A DNA stretch of 64,000 nt from CAYGZL01 sp964354345 (GTDB lineage Bacteria > Chloroflexota > Anaerolineae > Anaerolineales > UBA4823). Under the pieces are notes generated by a model. The model searched no databases. It saw only the letters and a program-made list of their open reading frames with translations, and was not told the DNA's origin. The position numbers and the translations under genes were made by a program. Below are positions 1 to 8,771 of this stretch, piece after piece. The stretch's first letter is position 1; each line of letters starts with the position of its first letter. Location: contig CAYGZL010000074.1 in NCBI GenBank assembly GCA_964354345.1, positions 45,113 to 109,112 on the forward strand, in the 5' to 3' direction.

Positions 1-1
1 A

Positions 2-250
2 TGCCCGCGCTGCGGCGACCATACCCCAGGTGCCCAGCCCGTTTCGCTAAATGCACTGCGTTACCTGCGCCACTTTCAACGCAGTTATTATACCGAGGCC
101 TCCCGTGCCCCCTTGGGTTCACTCTTGAATCGTGAACTGGAAACCTTGATGCAATTTTACCTGACCTACCTGTTGGAACGCAGTTTGAATACGCCTGCTT
201 TCCTCCGGCGGGTTCGGAAGGAAATAGGAGGAGATGAAACCAGTAAATAA
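2..250 (+). CDS. recO: DNA repair protein RecO, C-terminal fragment
   Basis: The frame is open from base 2 and ends in TAA at 248-250, giving the last 82 residues of a protein whose start lies outside the window. The fragment begins with CPRCG, like the last CxxC half of the RecO zinc finger. It then has the helical pattern of the RecO C-terminus, including Y-L-R-H-F-Q, E-T-L-M-Q-F-Y and L-E-R-S-L-N-T-P-A-F-L. RecO loads RecA on SSB-coated DNA with RecR in the RecF pathway. It is convergent with miaB. The identification rests on a short tail and is an inference from motif pattern. Confidence 0.72.
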   Translation, partial: CPRCGDHTPGAQPVSLNALRYLRHFQRSYYTEASRAPLGSLLNRELETLMQFYLTYLLERSLNTPAFLRRVRKEIGGDETSK

Positions 251-254
251 ACCT

Positions 255-282
255 GGCTAACCCGCTTCCTGCGGGATCAGCC
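255..282. terminator. Hairpin between recO and miaB
   Basis: Inverted repeats GGCT/AGCC (255-258/279-282) flank CCCGC/GCGGG (261-265/271-275). It lies between two convergent stop codons. There is no clear T-tract, so intrinsic terminator activity is only a possibility. Confidence 0.4.
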
Positions 283-313
283 AAAGAGGATGTCGGTGTA
301 CTGAAGTAAAATC

Positions 314-1642
314 TTAATCGATTACCCCTTGCATAGACCACGGTCCGGTAAATGTGATCGTCACCTTACATAACTGACCACGCAAATCAGCATCTGAATC
401 TACAAAGACCAGTTTATTGGTTGGGGTCCGACCCCGCCAGCGGTTGCGCACCTTATTTTCGAAAAGCACCTCCACCGGCTGGTCCAAGTAATGAGAATTA
501 ATCTCACCCGTGATGCGTTCCTGCTGTTGCTCCAGTAGACGGAAGCGGCGCCATTTCTCTTCTTCAGGCACATCGTCTTCCATGCGCCGGGCGGCTACTG
601 TTCCTGGACGGACCGAGTAGCGCGCCAGGTGAACCACATCCAGGCGTAACTCCTCGAGTAAATCATAAGTGTGCTGAAACTGCGCTTCAGTCTCACCCGG
701 GAAACCGACGATGATGTCAGTCGCGATGGCAACGGCGGGGATTTTCCGGCGGATCCTCTCCACTAACCGGCGATAATCTTCGATGGAATAACCGCGCTTC
801 ATATTTCCCAAAACATCGTTGTCTCCAGCCTGCAAGGGCACTTCGATATGTGGCATCACCTTGGGTAACTCTGCCACGGTGTCAAGCAGCTCGTCAGTCA
901 TCCAGTTCGGATGGGAGGTCAGGAAACGGATTCGCGCCAATCCTTCAACTTCATGCACAAGGCGTAACAAGGCTGCCAGGTCAGGGCCCTCAAGAATATC
1001 CTTCCCATAACGGTCAACAATCTGCCCCAGCAGGGTAATTTCCTTGACGCCTTGTTTCACCAGTGCGTGCACTTCGGCGATGATCTCACCGACAGCCCGG
1101 CTGCGCTCGATGCCGCGCCGGTAGGGGATGATACAAAAAGTGCAGGCATGCGAGCAGCCCAACACTACTGGCACAAACGAGGCAACCAATCGACCACGCT
1201 CATCCAACGGCAGGAGCAGTTCGCCATCCATTGCTGCATAACGCTGGCTGGTTTCAGTATGCTCGAGAATTTGGCTTTCATGCTGTGTCAAATAAGCCAC
1301 TAAAGGAGCGGGATCAGATGGCGGTGAAAATACATCGACATAAGGAAAGCGCGCCTGCAAGCGCTGTGTGACAACGGTTCCATTACCTTTTACGCCTACC
1401 AGGCAGCCCATCAGGTTAATCACCAGATTTGGACGTTGTTTTTTAAGGGGACGCAGTGAACTCAGACGTCCATACACCTTATCTTCAGCACTCTGGCGCA
1501 CAACACAGGTATTTAAAACAATTACATCCGCTTCCTCCGCATGGCGCGTTGACACATACCCCAAATGTTCCAGGGCTGAAGCCACGCGCAGAGAATCGGC
1601 TACATTCATCTGGCAACCCTCGGTCCAAATATGATATTTCAT
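314..1642 (-). CDS. miaB: tRNA-2-methylthio-N6-dimethylallyladenosine synthase MiaB
   Basis: 442 aa, full length for the methylthiotransferase family. The N-terminal domain (about 1-115) has the three cluster cysteines C10, C46 and C80. The radical SAM domain has C163-x3-C167-x2-C170 (GCSHACTFC). The last 65 or so residues fit a TRAM RNA-binding domain. MiaB adds a methylthio group to i6A37 of tRNAs using two 4Fe-4S clusters and SAM. The ATG at 1640-1642 lies 7 nt after a TATAAT on the minus strand (1650-1655), so the transcript is probably leaderless. It is divergent from the C39/TPR gene with only 32 bp between start codons. Other MTTases (RimO, MtaB) have different motifs, but MiaB versus a close paralogue cannot be excluded. 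Confidence 0.88.
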   Translation of the reverse strand: MKYHIWTEGCQMNVADSLRVASALEHLGYVSTRHAEEADVIVLNTCVVRQSAEDKVYGRLSSLRPLKKQRPNLVINLMGCLVGVKGNGTVVTQRLQARFPYVDVFSPPSDPAPLVAYLTQHESQILEHTETSQRYAAMDGELLLPLDERGRLVASFVPVVLGCSHACTFCIIPYRRGIERSRAVGEIIAEVHALVKQGVKEITLLGQIVDRYGKDILEGPDLAALLRLVHEVEGLARIRFLTSHPNWMTDELLDTVAELPKVMPHIEVPLQAGDNDVLGNMKRGYSIEDYRRLVERIRRKIPAVAIATDIIVGFPGETEAQFQHTYDLLEELRLDVVHLARYSVRPGTVAARRMEDDVPEEEKWRRFRLLEQQQERITGEINSHYLDQPVEVLFENKVRNRWRGRTPTNKLVFVDSDADLRGQLCKVTITFTGPWSMQGVID

Positions 1643-1649
1643 GTCCGAT

Positions 1650-1658
1650 ATTATAACA
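1650..1658 (-). promoter_or_regulatory. Extended -10 promoter of miaB (leaderless type)
   Basis: The minus strand reads TG-T-TATAAT (1658 to 1650), then 7 nt, then ATG at 1642. No -35 match is seen; the TG extension fits an extended -10 promoter. With a normal 6-7 nt gap, transcription would start at or next to the A of ATG. Confidence 0.65.
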
Positions 1659-1667
1659 TGATAAAAT
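1659..1667 (+). promoter_or_regulatory. Extended -10 promoter of the C39/TPR gene (leaderless type)
   Basis: TG-A-TAAAAT (1659-1667), then 7 nt, then ATG at 1675. It lies back to back with the miaB -10 inside a 32-bp gap, so the two polymerase sites must compete for the same DNA. Confidence 0.6.
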
Positions 1668-1674
1668 AGCCGCC

Positions 1675-2982
1675 ATGCGCAAGCGTCAGAGTTACCGTTC
1701 CGCCATCCTGCCTGGCATTCTCTTGATCATAGTGGTTCTGGCGGGCGTCCTGGCCTACCAAATCCCCTCCCTGCAAAGCCGGATCGCCTGGCGGATCGAC
1801 CGCACCCTCACATACTTGCATGGGGTGCTCTACCCCGTTGGACCAATACCGACAGCTTCCGACCTACGCAGTGGATCAAAGCCCAATCCGCGGGTTTACG
1901 TCACCCACCAACCTGAAACGACGACCTTGCTGGAAGAAACTACCACGCCGGTGCCTACCATGAACTCTGGCCCCACAAATACACCTGCTCCCACTCGTAC
2001 ACCGACGCTCTCGCCTACGCCCATCCCGCTCTCAATTAACTTTCCGGCTCCTAAGTGGGAAAAACAGGATATCAATAACTGCGGTCCGGCCACTTTGGCC
2101 ATGTATCTGCGTTTTTATGGCTGGGATGGCGACCAAAAGGCTATCGCAGATTTATTAAAACCACACCGCGAAGACCGTAATGTCAATGTGGAAGAGTTGG
2201 TTTACTATGTGCGTACTCGAGTGGGCTGGCTCAATATCGAGTACCGCGTAGGCGGCGACCTGGATATGCTAAAACGCTTGATGGCAGCCGGTATACCGGT
2301 CATGATCGAAGAAAGCTTCCACATGGATGAGTCGTACTGGCCGTCCGATGATCGCTGGGCCGCTCATTATTTGTTAGTCACCGGCTACAATGACGCCAAC
2401 CAGACTTTTATCGGTCAAGATAGCTTCCGTGGCCCCAACCAGATTATCTCCTACAAGCAACTCGACGACTACTGGCAGTCATTCAATCGGGTCTACATTA
2501 TGATCTATCGCCCAGAACAAGAGCCCAGCGTTCAATCCGTGCTGGGACCGCAATGGGATATCGACTTCAACCGCCAACATGCCCTGGATGTCGCCAGGTC
2601 CGAAACCGAAGCCCATCCCGACAACGCATATGCCTGGTTCAATCTGGGGACGAATTTAACCTACTTCGATCGCAATTTTGATGCTACCGACGCCTATGAT
2701 GTTGCCCGCAACGTGGGACTGCCCCAGCGTATGCTACGTTATCAGTTCGGACCTTTTATGGCTTATTTTCATAGTGGTCGGATTGAGGATGTCCTGGCCT
2801 TGACCAAATACGCCTTACTGCGCACCGCGAATTCTGAAGAAGCCCTGCTTTGGCAAGGTTGGGCACTCTATCGCCAGGGGAAATTGGCTGACGCTATTGA
2901 TAGCTTTCAGAAGGCGCTTAAAGAACATCCCAACTACCCAGACGCCCAATACGCCTTGGATTTCGTCACCGGCAACCGCTGA
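1675..2982 (+). CDS. Membrane-anchored C39-like peptidase with TPR repeats
   Basis: 435 aa. One N-terminal membrane segment (about 10-30) is followed by a Pro/Thr-rich linker (about 80-120). A papain-like C39_2 domain follows, with candidate catalytic C136 (NNCGPAT), H231 (AAHYLLVTGY) and D249 (GQDSF). The C-terminal part (about 295-430) contains TPR-like helices (AYAWFNLGTNL, EEALLWQGWALYRQGKLADA). The domain should face outside the cell, possibly cleaving a peptide or amide bond, but the substrate is unknown. No signal peptidase site is evident. The start is supported by a -10 box exactly 7 nt upstream. Confidence 0.72.
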   Translation: MRKRQSYRSAILPGILLIIVVLAGVLAYQIPSLQSRIAWRIDRTLTYLHGVLYPVGPIPTASDLRSGSKPNPRVYVTHQPETTTLLEETTTPVPTMNSGPTNTPAPTRTPTLSPTPIPLSINFPAPKWEKQDINNCGPATLAMYLRFYGWDGDQKAIADLLKPHREDRNVNVEELVYYVRTRVGWLNIEYRVGGDLDMLKRLMAAGIPVMIEESFHMDESYWPSDDRWAAHYLLVTGYNDANQTFIGQDSFRGPNQIISYKQLDDYWQSFNRVYIMIYRPEQEPSVQSVLGPQWDIDFNRQHALDVARSETEAHPDNAYAWFNLGTNLTYFDRNFDATDAYDVARNVGLPQRMLRYQFGPFMAYFHSGRIEDVLALTKYALLRTANSEEALLWQGWALYRQGKLADAIDSFQKALKEHPNYPDAQYALDFVTGNR

Positions 2983-3038
2983 ATTATGCGAGCCGGCTCC
3001 TTTCGTGCTATACTTTATTTAGTTTAAAGGAGAACCTC

Positions 3039-5444
3039 ATGAACCTTGCTAGAAACTTCTATCAGGATCGTACTGTAACCCACACTCGCAGGCGATCCCT
3101 CTATACTTTGCTGTGCCTGCTGACCTTGCTCAGCCTGGTGATTGCCCCGGCTGCCCGCCAGGCGCAAGCGGCTGAGAGTGGGCAACCGCCAACCAATTCA
3201 GCCGACAGCCCCAGCACGGCCTGGAGTCTCTATACGGTGGATGCCTCCAAACTCATCAGCGATATGACGGACCGCAGTTTGCGCTTCGACACTGCTGGTT
3301 ACCCGCGTGTGGCCTACGGCGGCGATCACCTGTACTACGCCTGGTGGGATGGAAATGTATGGAAAAACGAAGTGGTTGATCCCCGACCTGGGGTCGGATT
3401 GTTTGCCGCCCTGGCGCTAGACAGCAATAACCAACCGCGCATCAGCTATTACGACTCGATCAACCGCGCCCTGATGCTCGCCTATCGCTCAGGTGGCAGT
3501 TGGATCACATTGACCGTTGACACCCCACCCGCCCCCCTGGATCTGGTTGCTTTGGACGCTACCACAACCGATCAGAACGACCCGCTCAAATATCTCAAGC
3601 AATCCCCTCGCAACAACAGTTACACCTTGCAGAATACAGCAGATATTGCTGGGAGTCAGGCGCTGTTGAATGTCGATCCCCCGGTTGGCGTCGGTATGTA
3701 CACTTCGATCGTAGTCGATAGCACCAATCGCATCCACATCAGCTACTATGATGGGATCAATAAAGCCCTGAAATATGCCACCTGGGATGGACTGACCTGG
3801 GAGAAGATGGCTGTTGACACCCAAAGTGACGTCGGACTGTGGACCTCCATCGCAATCAACTCGGAGAACCAGCCTGCCATCAGTTACATGTCAGAGAAAT
3901 ACGACCAACTCCGTTATGCGATCCGCCTGGGAACCAGTTGGGTTACTTATGTTATCGACCAAACTACGAATGTCGGCCCATTTACCTCGCTGGCGTTCGA
4001 TGGATCGGATTTAGCTCGGATCAGCTATTTCGATTTTGCTAGTAATGATCTAAAGTATGCTCGCCAGACTGGCACCGAGTCCTGGGATTTGACTACGGTA
4101 GATAGCAAGGGTGAGGTGGGTTGGAATACTTCGATTGCGATCAATCCTAACGGCGGTCTGGCAATCTCCTACTATGATGTTTCCAATGGCAATCTCAAGT
4201 ATGCTCGTCTGAGCGGTACTAAGTGGACGATCTCTACCCTGGACGAAGAGGGCGATGTTGGTCGTTATACTTCCATTGCCTATGATAAAGATGGCCTTCC
4301 CGGTATCGTCTACTTTGCTCCCACCACAGGTGAATTAAGGTATCTACATTGGGATGGAGGCAATTGGGATGCCAGCACGATAGCATATTCAACGGATGTT
4401 GGGGTCGGTTCCTCACTTGCTTTAGATGACCGCGGCGCCCCATATATCAGCTATTTTGACGACACACTTGATCGCTTGAAATATGCTCGCCCATGGGGTA
4501 GTTCCTGGCAGCTCAGCCTGGTTTCAGACCAGACAGGCCTGGGGATGTTCTCCTCTCTGCAACTGACTAAAGGAAACACCAGGCCTTATATAGCCACCTA
4601 TGATAGCGCCAACAAAGACCTGGATATGGCATACCAGGAAGGCAGTGCATGGTATGTAGCGCAAATGGACACAACCGGTGATGTTGGAGCCTATGTTTCT
4701 TTTATCATCGATCACCAGGGTTGGGGGCAGCTGAGCTATTTTGATGTCACCAACGGCAATTTAAAATATGGTCACTGGACTGGAACAACCTGGGTTTTCG
4801 AAACCGTGGATTCGAGCGGTGATGTTGGTCGGCACAGCTCGATTGCTGTTGACGCTGGTAACCACCCGTTTATTGCCTATTACGACGCCAGCAAAGAGGT
4901 AATTAAGGTCGCATATAAGACCCCCCTGGGTGGTTGGACGAACGAAGTCGTCGAGTCACCGGGTGTGGATGTCGGTATGTACGCCTCCCTGGCGGTTGAC
5001 TCCCTGGGCCAACCCCACGTCAGCTATTACGATTACACCAATGGCGACCTGAAATATGCGGTAAAGACCGGTGGCGCCTGGACAATCAAAGTTCTGGAAA
5101 GCACTGGAGACGTCGGCGCATACACTTCTCTGGCTCTGGATGGCTCAGGCAATCCCCGTATCAGCTATTACGATGCGACCAATGGCGATCTGAAATTCGC
5201 TGCTTACGTTGGAGTGGGCGGCGCCAATTGCACCGGGCCACTGGTTGGCGCGACCTGGAACTGTGAAGCGGTTGACAATATCGGCAATGTCGGCATGTAT
5301 ACCTCCCTGGCCATAAATACCGCCGGCCAACCAGCGATCAGTTACTATGACGCCACAAACGGTGATCTGAAACTTGCTGCAGCCTATGTACTCCCGTCCG
5401 CACGGTTGTACCTCCCCGTGGCAATCAAGAACGCACTGCCATAA
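3039..5444 (+). CDS. Secreted repeat protein with C-terminal YLPV motif
   Basis: 801 aa. The N-terminus has a basic stretch and a hydrophobic core (about 20-42) ending in ARQAQAA-E, a likely signal peptide. The mature part holds about 14 copies of a module of roughly 47 residues, with consensus VGxYTSLALD-x-G-x-P-x-ISYYD-NGDLKYA-x-W-VDS-x-GD. This spacing suggests a beta-propeller-like fold. The protein ends in LYLPVAIKNALP; a similar YLPL/V-basic tail is common at the C-terminus of exported Anaerolineae proteins and may be a sorting or anchoring signal (inference). An AGGAGA ribosome binding site lies 6 nt before the ATG. Function unknown; it lies upstream of a strong terminator. Confidence 0.7.
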   Translation: MNLARNFYQDRTVTHTRRRSLYTLLCLLTLLSLVIAPAARQAQAAESGQPPTNSADSPSTAWSLYTVDASKLISDMTDRSLRFDTAGYPRVAYGGDHLYYAWWDGNVWKNEVVDPRPGVGLFAALALDSNNQPRISYYDSINRALMLAYRSGGSWITLTVDTPPAPLDLVALDATTTDQNDPLKYLKQSPRNNSYTLQNTADIAGSQALLNVDPPVGVGMYTSIVVDSTNRIHISYYDGINKALKYATWDGLTWEKMAVDTQSDVGLWTSIAINSENQPAISYMSEKYDQLRYAIRLGTSWVTYVIDQTTNVGPFTSLAFDGSDLARISYFDFASNDLKYARQTGTESWDLTTVDSKGEVGWNTSIAINPNGGLAISYYDVSNGNLKYARLSGTKWTISTLDEEGDVGRYTSIAYDKDGLPGIVYFAPTTGELRYLHWDGGNWDASTIAYSTDVGVGSSLALDDRGAPYISYFDDTLDRLKYARPWGSSWQLSLVSDQTGLGMFSSLQLTKGNTRPYIATYDSANKDLDMAYQEGSAWYVAQMDTTGDVGAYVSFIIDHQGWGQLSYFDVTNGNLKYGHWTGTTWVFETVDSSGDVGRHSSIAVDAGNHPFIAYYDASKEVIKVAYKTPLGGWTNEVVESPGVDVGMYASLAVDSLGQPHVSYYDYTNGDLKYAVKTGGAWTIKVLESTGDVGAYTSLALDGSGNPRISYYDATNGDLKFAAYVGVGGANCTGPLVGATWNCEAVDNIGNVGMYTSLAINTAGQPAISYYDATNGDLKLAAAYVLPSARLYLPVAIKNALP

Positions 5445-5511
5445 CCTGCAAGAAGATCGGGGTTGCCAGGCAATCCCAATCTATGAAATAACCCAAACCT
5501 GTTGAATTCCC

Positions 5512-5549
5512 TTACGAACCGCCTCTGTGCGGTTCGTAATGTTTAATTT
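5512..5549 (+). terminator. Intrinsic terminator after the repeat protein
   Basis: A perfect 11-bp stem TTACGAACCGC / GCGGTTCGTAA (5512-5522/5529-5539) has a 6-nt loop and is followed by TGTTTAATTT. It lies 68 nt after the stop codon. Confidence 0.8.
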
Positions 5550-5601
5550 ATCGTATACTTTTCGTCTGCCATGTAATCTCAATTGATCCTGGTGAGTTAC
5601 A

Positions 5602-5618
5602 CTTTGATATAATCAAAG
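5602..5618 (+). promoter_or_regulatory. TATAAT promoter inside a 17-bp palindrome
   Basis: CTTTGAT-ATA-ATCAAAG is a perfect palindrome with 7-bp arms. Its centre contains TATAAT (5608-5613), upstream of the PH-domain gene. A TTGATC at 5583-5588 is 19 bp upstream of the -10. A dyad over the -10 box is a typical place for a repressor to bind, but no regulator is identified. Confidence 0.5.
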
Positions 5619-5641
5619 CATAGAAGAATCGGAGGTTCCTT

Positions 5642-6193
5642 ATGGCCATTGAAAACTTACGTAACGAAATAATTAACAGCATCTGGCAAGCAATTCTCAA
5701 GAGTGGCGTTGATCTGGCAAGCATCCCGAAAGAGCAGCAGAATAAGCTGGTTGTAGAGGTTGCGGATACAGTCCTGGTGAAAATGAATCAGCTTCTGGAA
5801 GAGCAGGTACCCAAACCAGCTCCAGAAGAGGCTGAGGCGGTACAGGTTGAAGGAGAGCAGGTTCTTTGGGAAGGTCGTCCTTTCCTTTCATTGGTTGAAA
5901 GATATGTGATCACCACTGAACGATTGAAAATTACTCACGGTCTGCTCTCGCGCAGCATCGAGAACTTCGAGTTGATTCGCATCCAGGATATTGACTACAA
6001 ACAAGGTCTCAGCGAGCGGATGCTTGGCATCGGCGACATCGTCATTCGCGGGCGGGATATTTCACAACCCGAATTAACTCTACGCAATATCTCCAAGCCA
6101 GATGAGGTATATGAAATCCTGCGCAAGGCCTGGCTGGAGGCGCGTAAACGCTACGGGTTACAGTTCCGCGAATATTTGTCCACACCTACTTAA
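5642..6193 (+). CDS. bPH2 (PH-like) domain protein
   Basis: 183 aa, no membrane segment. Residues about 1-65 are helical and charged. From about 78 on, the protein matches the bacterial PH_2 pattern seen in YdbS-type proteins: GEQVLWEGRP, RYVITTERLKI, GLLSRSIENFEL, IRIQDIDYKQ and GDIVIRG. Unlike YdbS, it lacks the two N-terminal membrane helices. The domain fold is credible; ligand and role are unknown. A GGAGG site (5631-5635) lies 6 nt before the ATG. Confidence 0.7.
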   Translation: MAIENLRNEIINSIWQAILKSGVDLASIPKEQQNKLVVEVADTVLVKMNQLLEEQVPKPAPEEAEAVQVEGEQVLWEGRPFLSLVERYVITTERLKITHGLLSRSIENFELIRIQDIDYKQGLSERMLGIGDIVIRGRDISQPELTLRNISKPDEVYEILRKAWLEARKRYGLQFREYLSTPT

Positions 6194-6244
6194 GGCATAA
6201 CTACGCTGGTTATTCCTTACCGCCTGGCTGATGGGCTCACACAA

Positions 6245-7723
6245 ATGAAACAGCAGCTATTATCCCATTTTTCTTTCCGACAATGGGTGAGTTGGCTGAC
6301 CCTGGCGTGCCTGTTCCTTTTCTACCAGCAAGGCCAAGCAATCTGGATGCTGATCGAAAAGAACTGGCAGGCGTTGCACTTCAAGTACACCCTGGACTAT
6401 GGCGAGGGCCCACTACTCGACCAGGCAGTCCGCTTGACGCGACTAGAGAATATCTACCGTCCTGAAGTCTCTACACCACCCTTCACAATCTCCAATTACC
6501 CACCTTTATTTCCATTAATCCAGGCACCCTTTGTGAAGATCTTCGGACCGGCATTGTGGTATGGGCGCCTGATCTCCTGTGTGAGCATTCTACTGGCAGC
6601 GTTGATGATCGGCTTGACCATCCACGCCCTGACCCAGGACAGGCTGGCCAGCCTGATTGGTGGATTGAGCTTTCTGACCATACCATATATCTTTTATTGG
6701 TCGGCTTTCAACCGGGTGGATTCACTGGCCTTGCTATTCTGCTGTGCTGCTTTGTATGTAATCGCCCGTAAACCTGATATCCGCAGCCAACGTATCCTGG
6801 CAGCGGTTTTGCTGGCAGCATCCATCTTCACCAAACAGTCTTTTGGCCTGGCAGCCCCCCTGGCTGGTTTTATCTGGCTGATACGGGAGCCGCCTCGCCG
6901 GCGCGCCATCGAACTGGCTCTGTGGACGGGCGGTATCGGACTGGTCGCTTTGATTGTTCTGCAAATTGCCAGCCAGGGAGGTTTCTTTTTTAACATTGTC
7001 ACCGCCAATGTCAATCCCTTCATTTGGGCCACTGTTAAGCGATATGCAACGGAAATTTACCGGAATATGCCATTCCTGGTTATCGGGAGCCTCTTTTTCC
7101 TGGTTGCGGGATGGCGTCAACGGGAGCGCTCCTGGTGGCTGCTGGCTCCTTTTCTCATCACCGCGACGATCTCCGCAGTCACAATTGGCAAGGACGGTTC
7201 GAATGTAAATTACCTGTATGAGCTCTGCGCAGCCATTAGCCTGGTAGTCGGCGCATTGATTGCCTGGGCTGGGAAGCAAGAAGGTTGGCTGAGGATCACT
7301 CTGATACTGATCCTGGCTGTCCAAACCGGCAGCCTGACCGATTGGAGTCGGCGTGATTTTAACCGCTGGACCATGGAGCGGATTTTGCAATCTCCTGATT
7401 TATCTCGCCTGATGCAGGTGATCCAGCGGGCTGATTCTGGACCCATATTGGCTGATGAGCATATGGCACTCGTTTCACTTTCCGGGCGAATGCTGCCCTA
7501 CCAACCCTTTGAGTTTAAAATGCTGGCCCAGGCTCACCTTTGGGATCAGCAACCATTCCTCGAATCAATCAAACGGAAAGAGTATCCCTTAATTTTATTA
7601 TACGACCCGCCAGACTGGGATTCGCGCCATGCACGTTGGACTCAAGAGATGCTGACGGTAATCGAGGATTATTACCAGCGGGGTCCTCAACTGGCAGATG
7701 TTAGTGTCTATCGTCCAAAATAA
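6245..7723 (+). CDS. GT-C fold glycosyltransferase (GT39/ArnT-like)
   Basis: 492 aa with about ten hydrophobic segments. After the first one comes the extracytoplasmic loop with DYGEGPLLDQ, an acidic motif in the place of the catalytic Asp/Glu of GT-C enzymes that use lipid-linked sugars. The middle repeats long hydrophobic runs (LIGGLSFLTIPYIFYW). The C-terminal 110 residues are soluble. Probable role: transfer of a sugar from a polyprenyl carrier at the outer face of the membrane. Acceptor unknown. It resembles the longer gene at 58399 in general type, but the two are not close copies. Confidence 0.62.
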   Translation: MKQQLLSHFSFRQWVSWLTLACLFLFYQQGQAIWMLIEKNWQALHFKYTLDYGEGPLLDQAVRLTRLENIYRPEVSTPPFTISNYPPLFPLIQAPFVKIFGPALWYGRLISCVSILLAALMIGLTIHALTQDRLASLIGGLSFLTIPYIFYWSAFNRVDSLALLFCCAALYVIARKPDIRSQRILAAVLLAASIFTKQSFGLAAPLAGFIWLIREPPRRRAIELALWTGGIGLVALIVLQIASQGGFFFNIVTANVNPFIWATVKRYATEIYRNMPFLVIGSLFFLVAGWRQRERSWWLLAPFLITATISAVTIGKDGSNVNYLYELCAAISLVVGALIAWAGKQEGWLRITLILILAVQTGSLTDWSRRDFNRWTMERILQSPDLSRLMQVIQRADSGPILADEHMALVSLSGRMLPYQPFEFKMLAQAHLWDQQPFLESIKRKEYPLILLYDPPDWDSRHARWTQEMLTVIEDYYQRGPQLADVSVYRPK

Positions 7724-7743
7724 TTCCCAAATAGGAGCTTAAT

Positions 7744-8715
7744 ATGCAATATCGGAGACTTGGAAATTCTGGCTTAAAAGTCGCCCCGCTTTGTTTGGGG
7801 ACGATGCAGTTCGGTTGGACGGCTGATGAGCCGACTTCATTCCAAATTATGGATGCTTATTTTTCAGCCGGAGGTAATTTTCTGGATACCGCAGATGCAT
7901 ATTCTGCCTGGGTAGCCGGCAACCGGGGCGGGGAAAGCGAAACGATCATTGGTCGCTGGATGAGGGAGCGAAGTAACCGCCACTTACTGGTCGTTGCCAC
8001 GAAGTTTAACGGCCGCATGTGGACCGGCCCAAATGGCGACGGATTGAGTCGCGGCCATATGATGAAAGCCGTGGAAGATAGCTTGCGCCGCCTTCAAACC
8101 GACTATATTGACCTGTATCAGACTCATTGGCCGCATTACGATACTCCGCAAGAGGAAACCCTGCGCGCTCTGGATGACTTGATCCGGGCTGGCAAGGTGC
8201 GCTATCTTGGCTGCTCTAACGAACCAGCCTGGCGACTGGTCAAGGCGATGTGGATCAGCGAGCGGGATCACCTGAGCCGCTTCATCAGCTCACAACCGCC
8301 CTACAGCCTGGTACTGCGGGCTAATTACGAGCGTGAACACGAAGCGGTGTGCCTGGATCAGGGAGTTGGCGTGATCCCATATAGCCCGTTGCAAGGCGGT
8401 TTCTTAACCGGGAAATATCGCCGGGAGAACACTACTCCTGACAGCGTCCGGGCCAAAGACTTGCAAGCCTTTTGCACAGAACGAAATTTCAAGCTGCTTG
8501 ATTTACTGGAAGAGCTGGGTAAATCACACCAGGCAACGATAACACAGATGGCTCTGGCCTGGCTGCTGCACCGACCTTCAATCACTGCGCCTATCATCGG
8601 CGCTAACAGCTTAGCTCAGCTCAACGATATCCTGGGCAGCGTGGAAGTGCGCCTACCGGCAGAGGAATACCAGGCCATTGACGCTGCCAGCGACTGGAAA
8701 CGAGCTGAGGATTGA
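7744..8715 (+). CDS. Aldo/keto reductase
   Basis: 323 aa, normal length for the AKR family (TIM barrel, NADPH dependent). It opens with the family pattern YRRLGNSGLKVAPLCLGTM and shows the catalytic tetrad motifs: Asp and Tyr in FLDTADAYSAW, Lys in VATKF, His in LYQTHWP. NADP-binding motifs PYSPLQGGFLTGKY and APIIGANSLAQL are present near the C-terminus. An AGGAG site lies 7 nt before ATG. It starts a three-gene set with a second AKR and a phosphotriesterase-like enzyme, which suggests a shared catabolic or detoxifying job; substrate unknown. Confidence 0.85.
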   Translation: MQYRRLGNSGLKVAPLCLGTMQFGWTADEPTSFQIMDAYFSAGGNFLDTADAYSAWVAGNRGGESETIIGRWMRERSNRHLLVVATKFNGRMWTGPNGDGLSRGHMMKAVEDSLRRLQTDYIDLYQTHWPHYDTPQEETLRALDDLIRAGKVRYLGCSNEPAWRLVKAMWISERDHLSRFISSQPPYSLVLRANYEREHEAVCLDQGVGVIPYSPLQGGFLTGKYRRENTTPDSVRAKDLQAFCTERNFKLLDLLEELGKSHQATITQMALAWLLHRPSITAPIIGANSLAQLNDILGSVEVRLPAEEYQAIDAASDWKRAED

Positions 8716-8771
8716 CTGACCGGATAGGTATCTTACTAACCTTCAACCAGATCAAGCCAGGAGAATGAACA

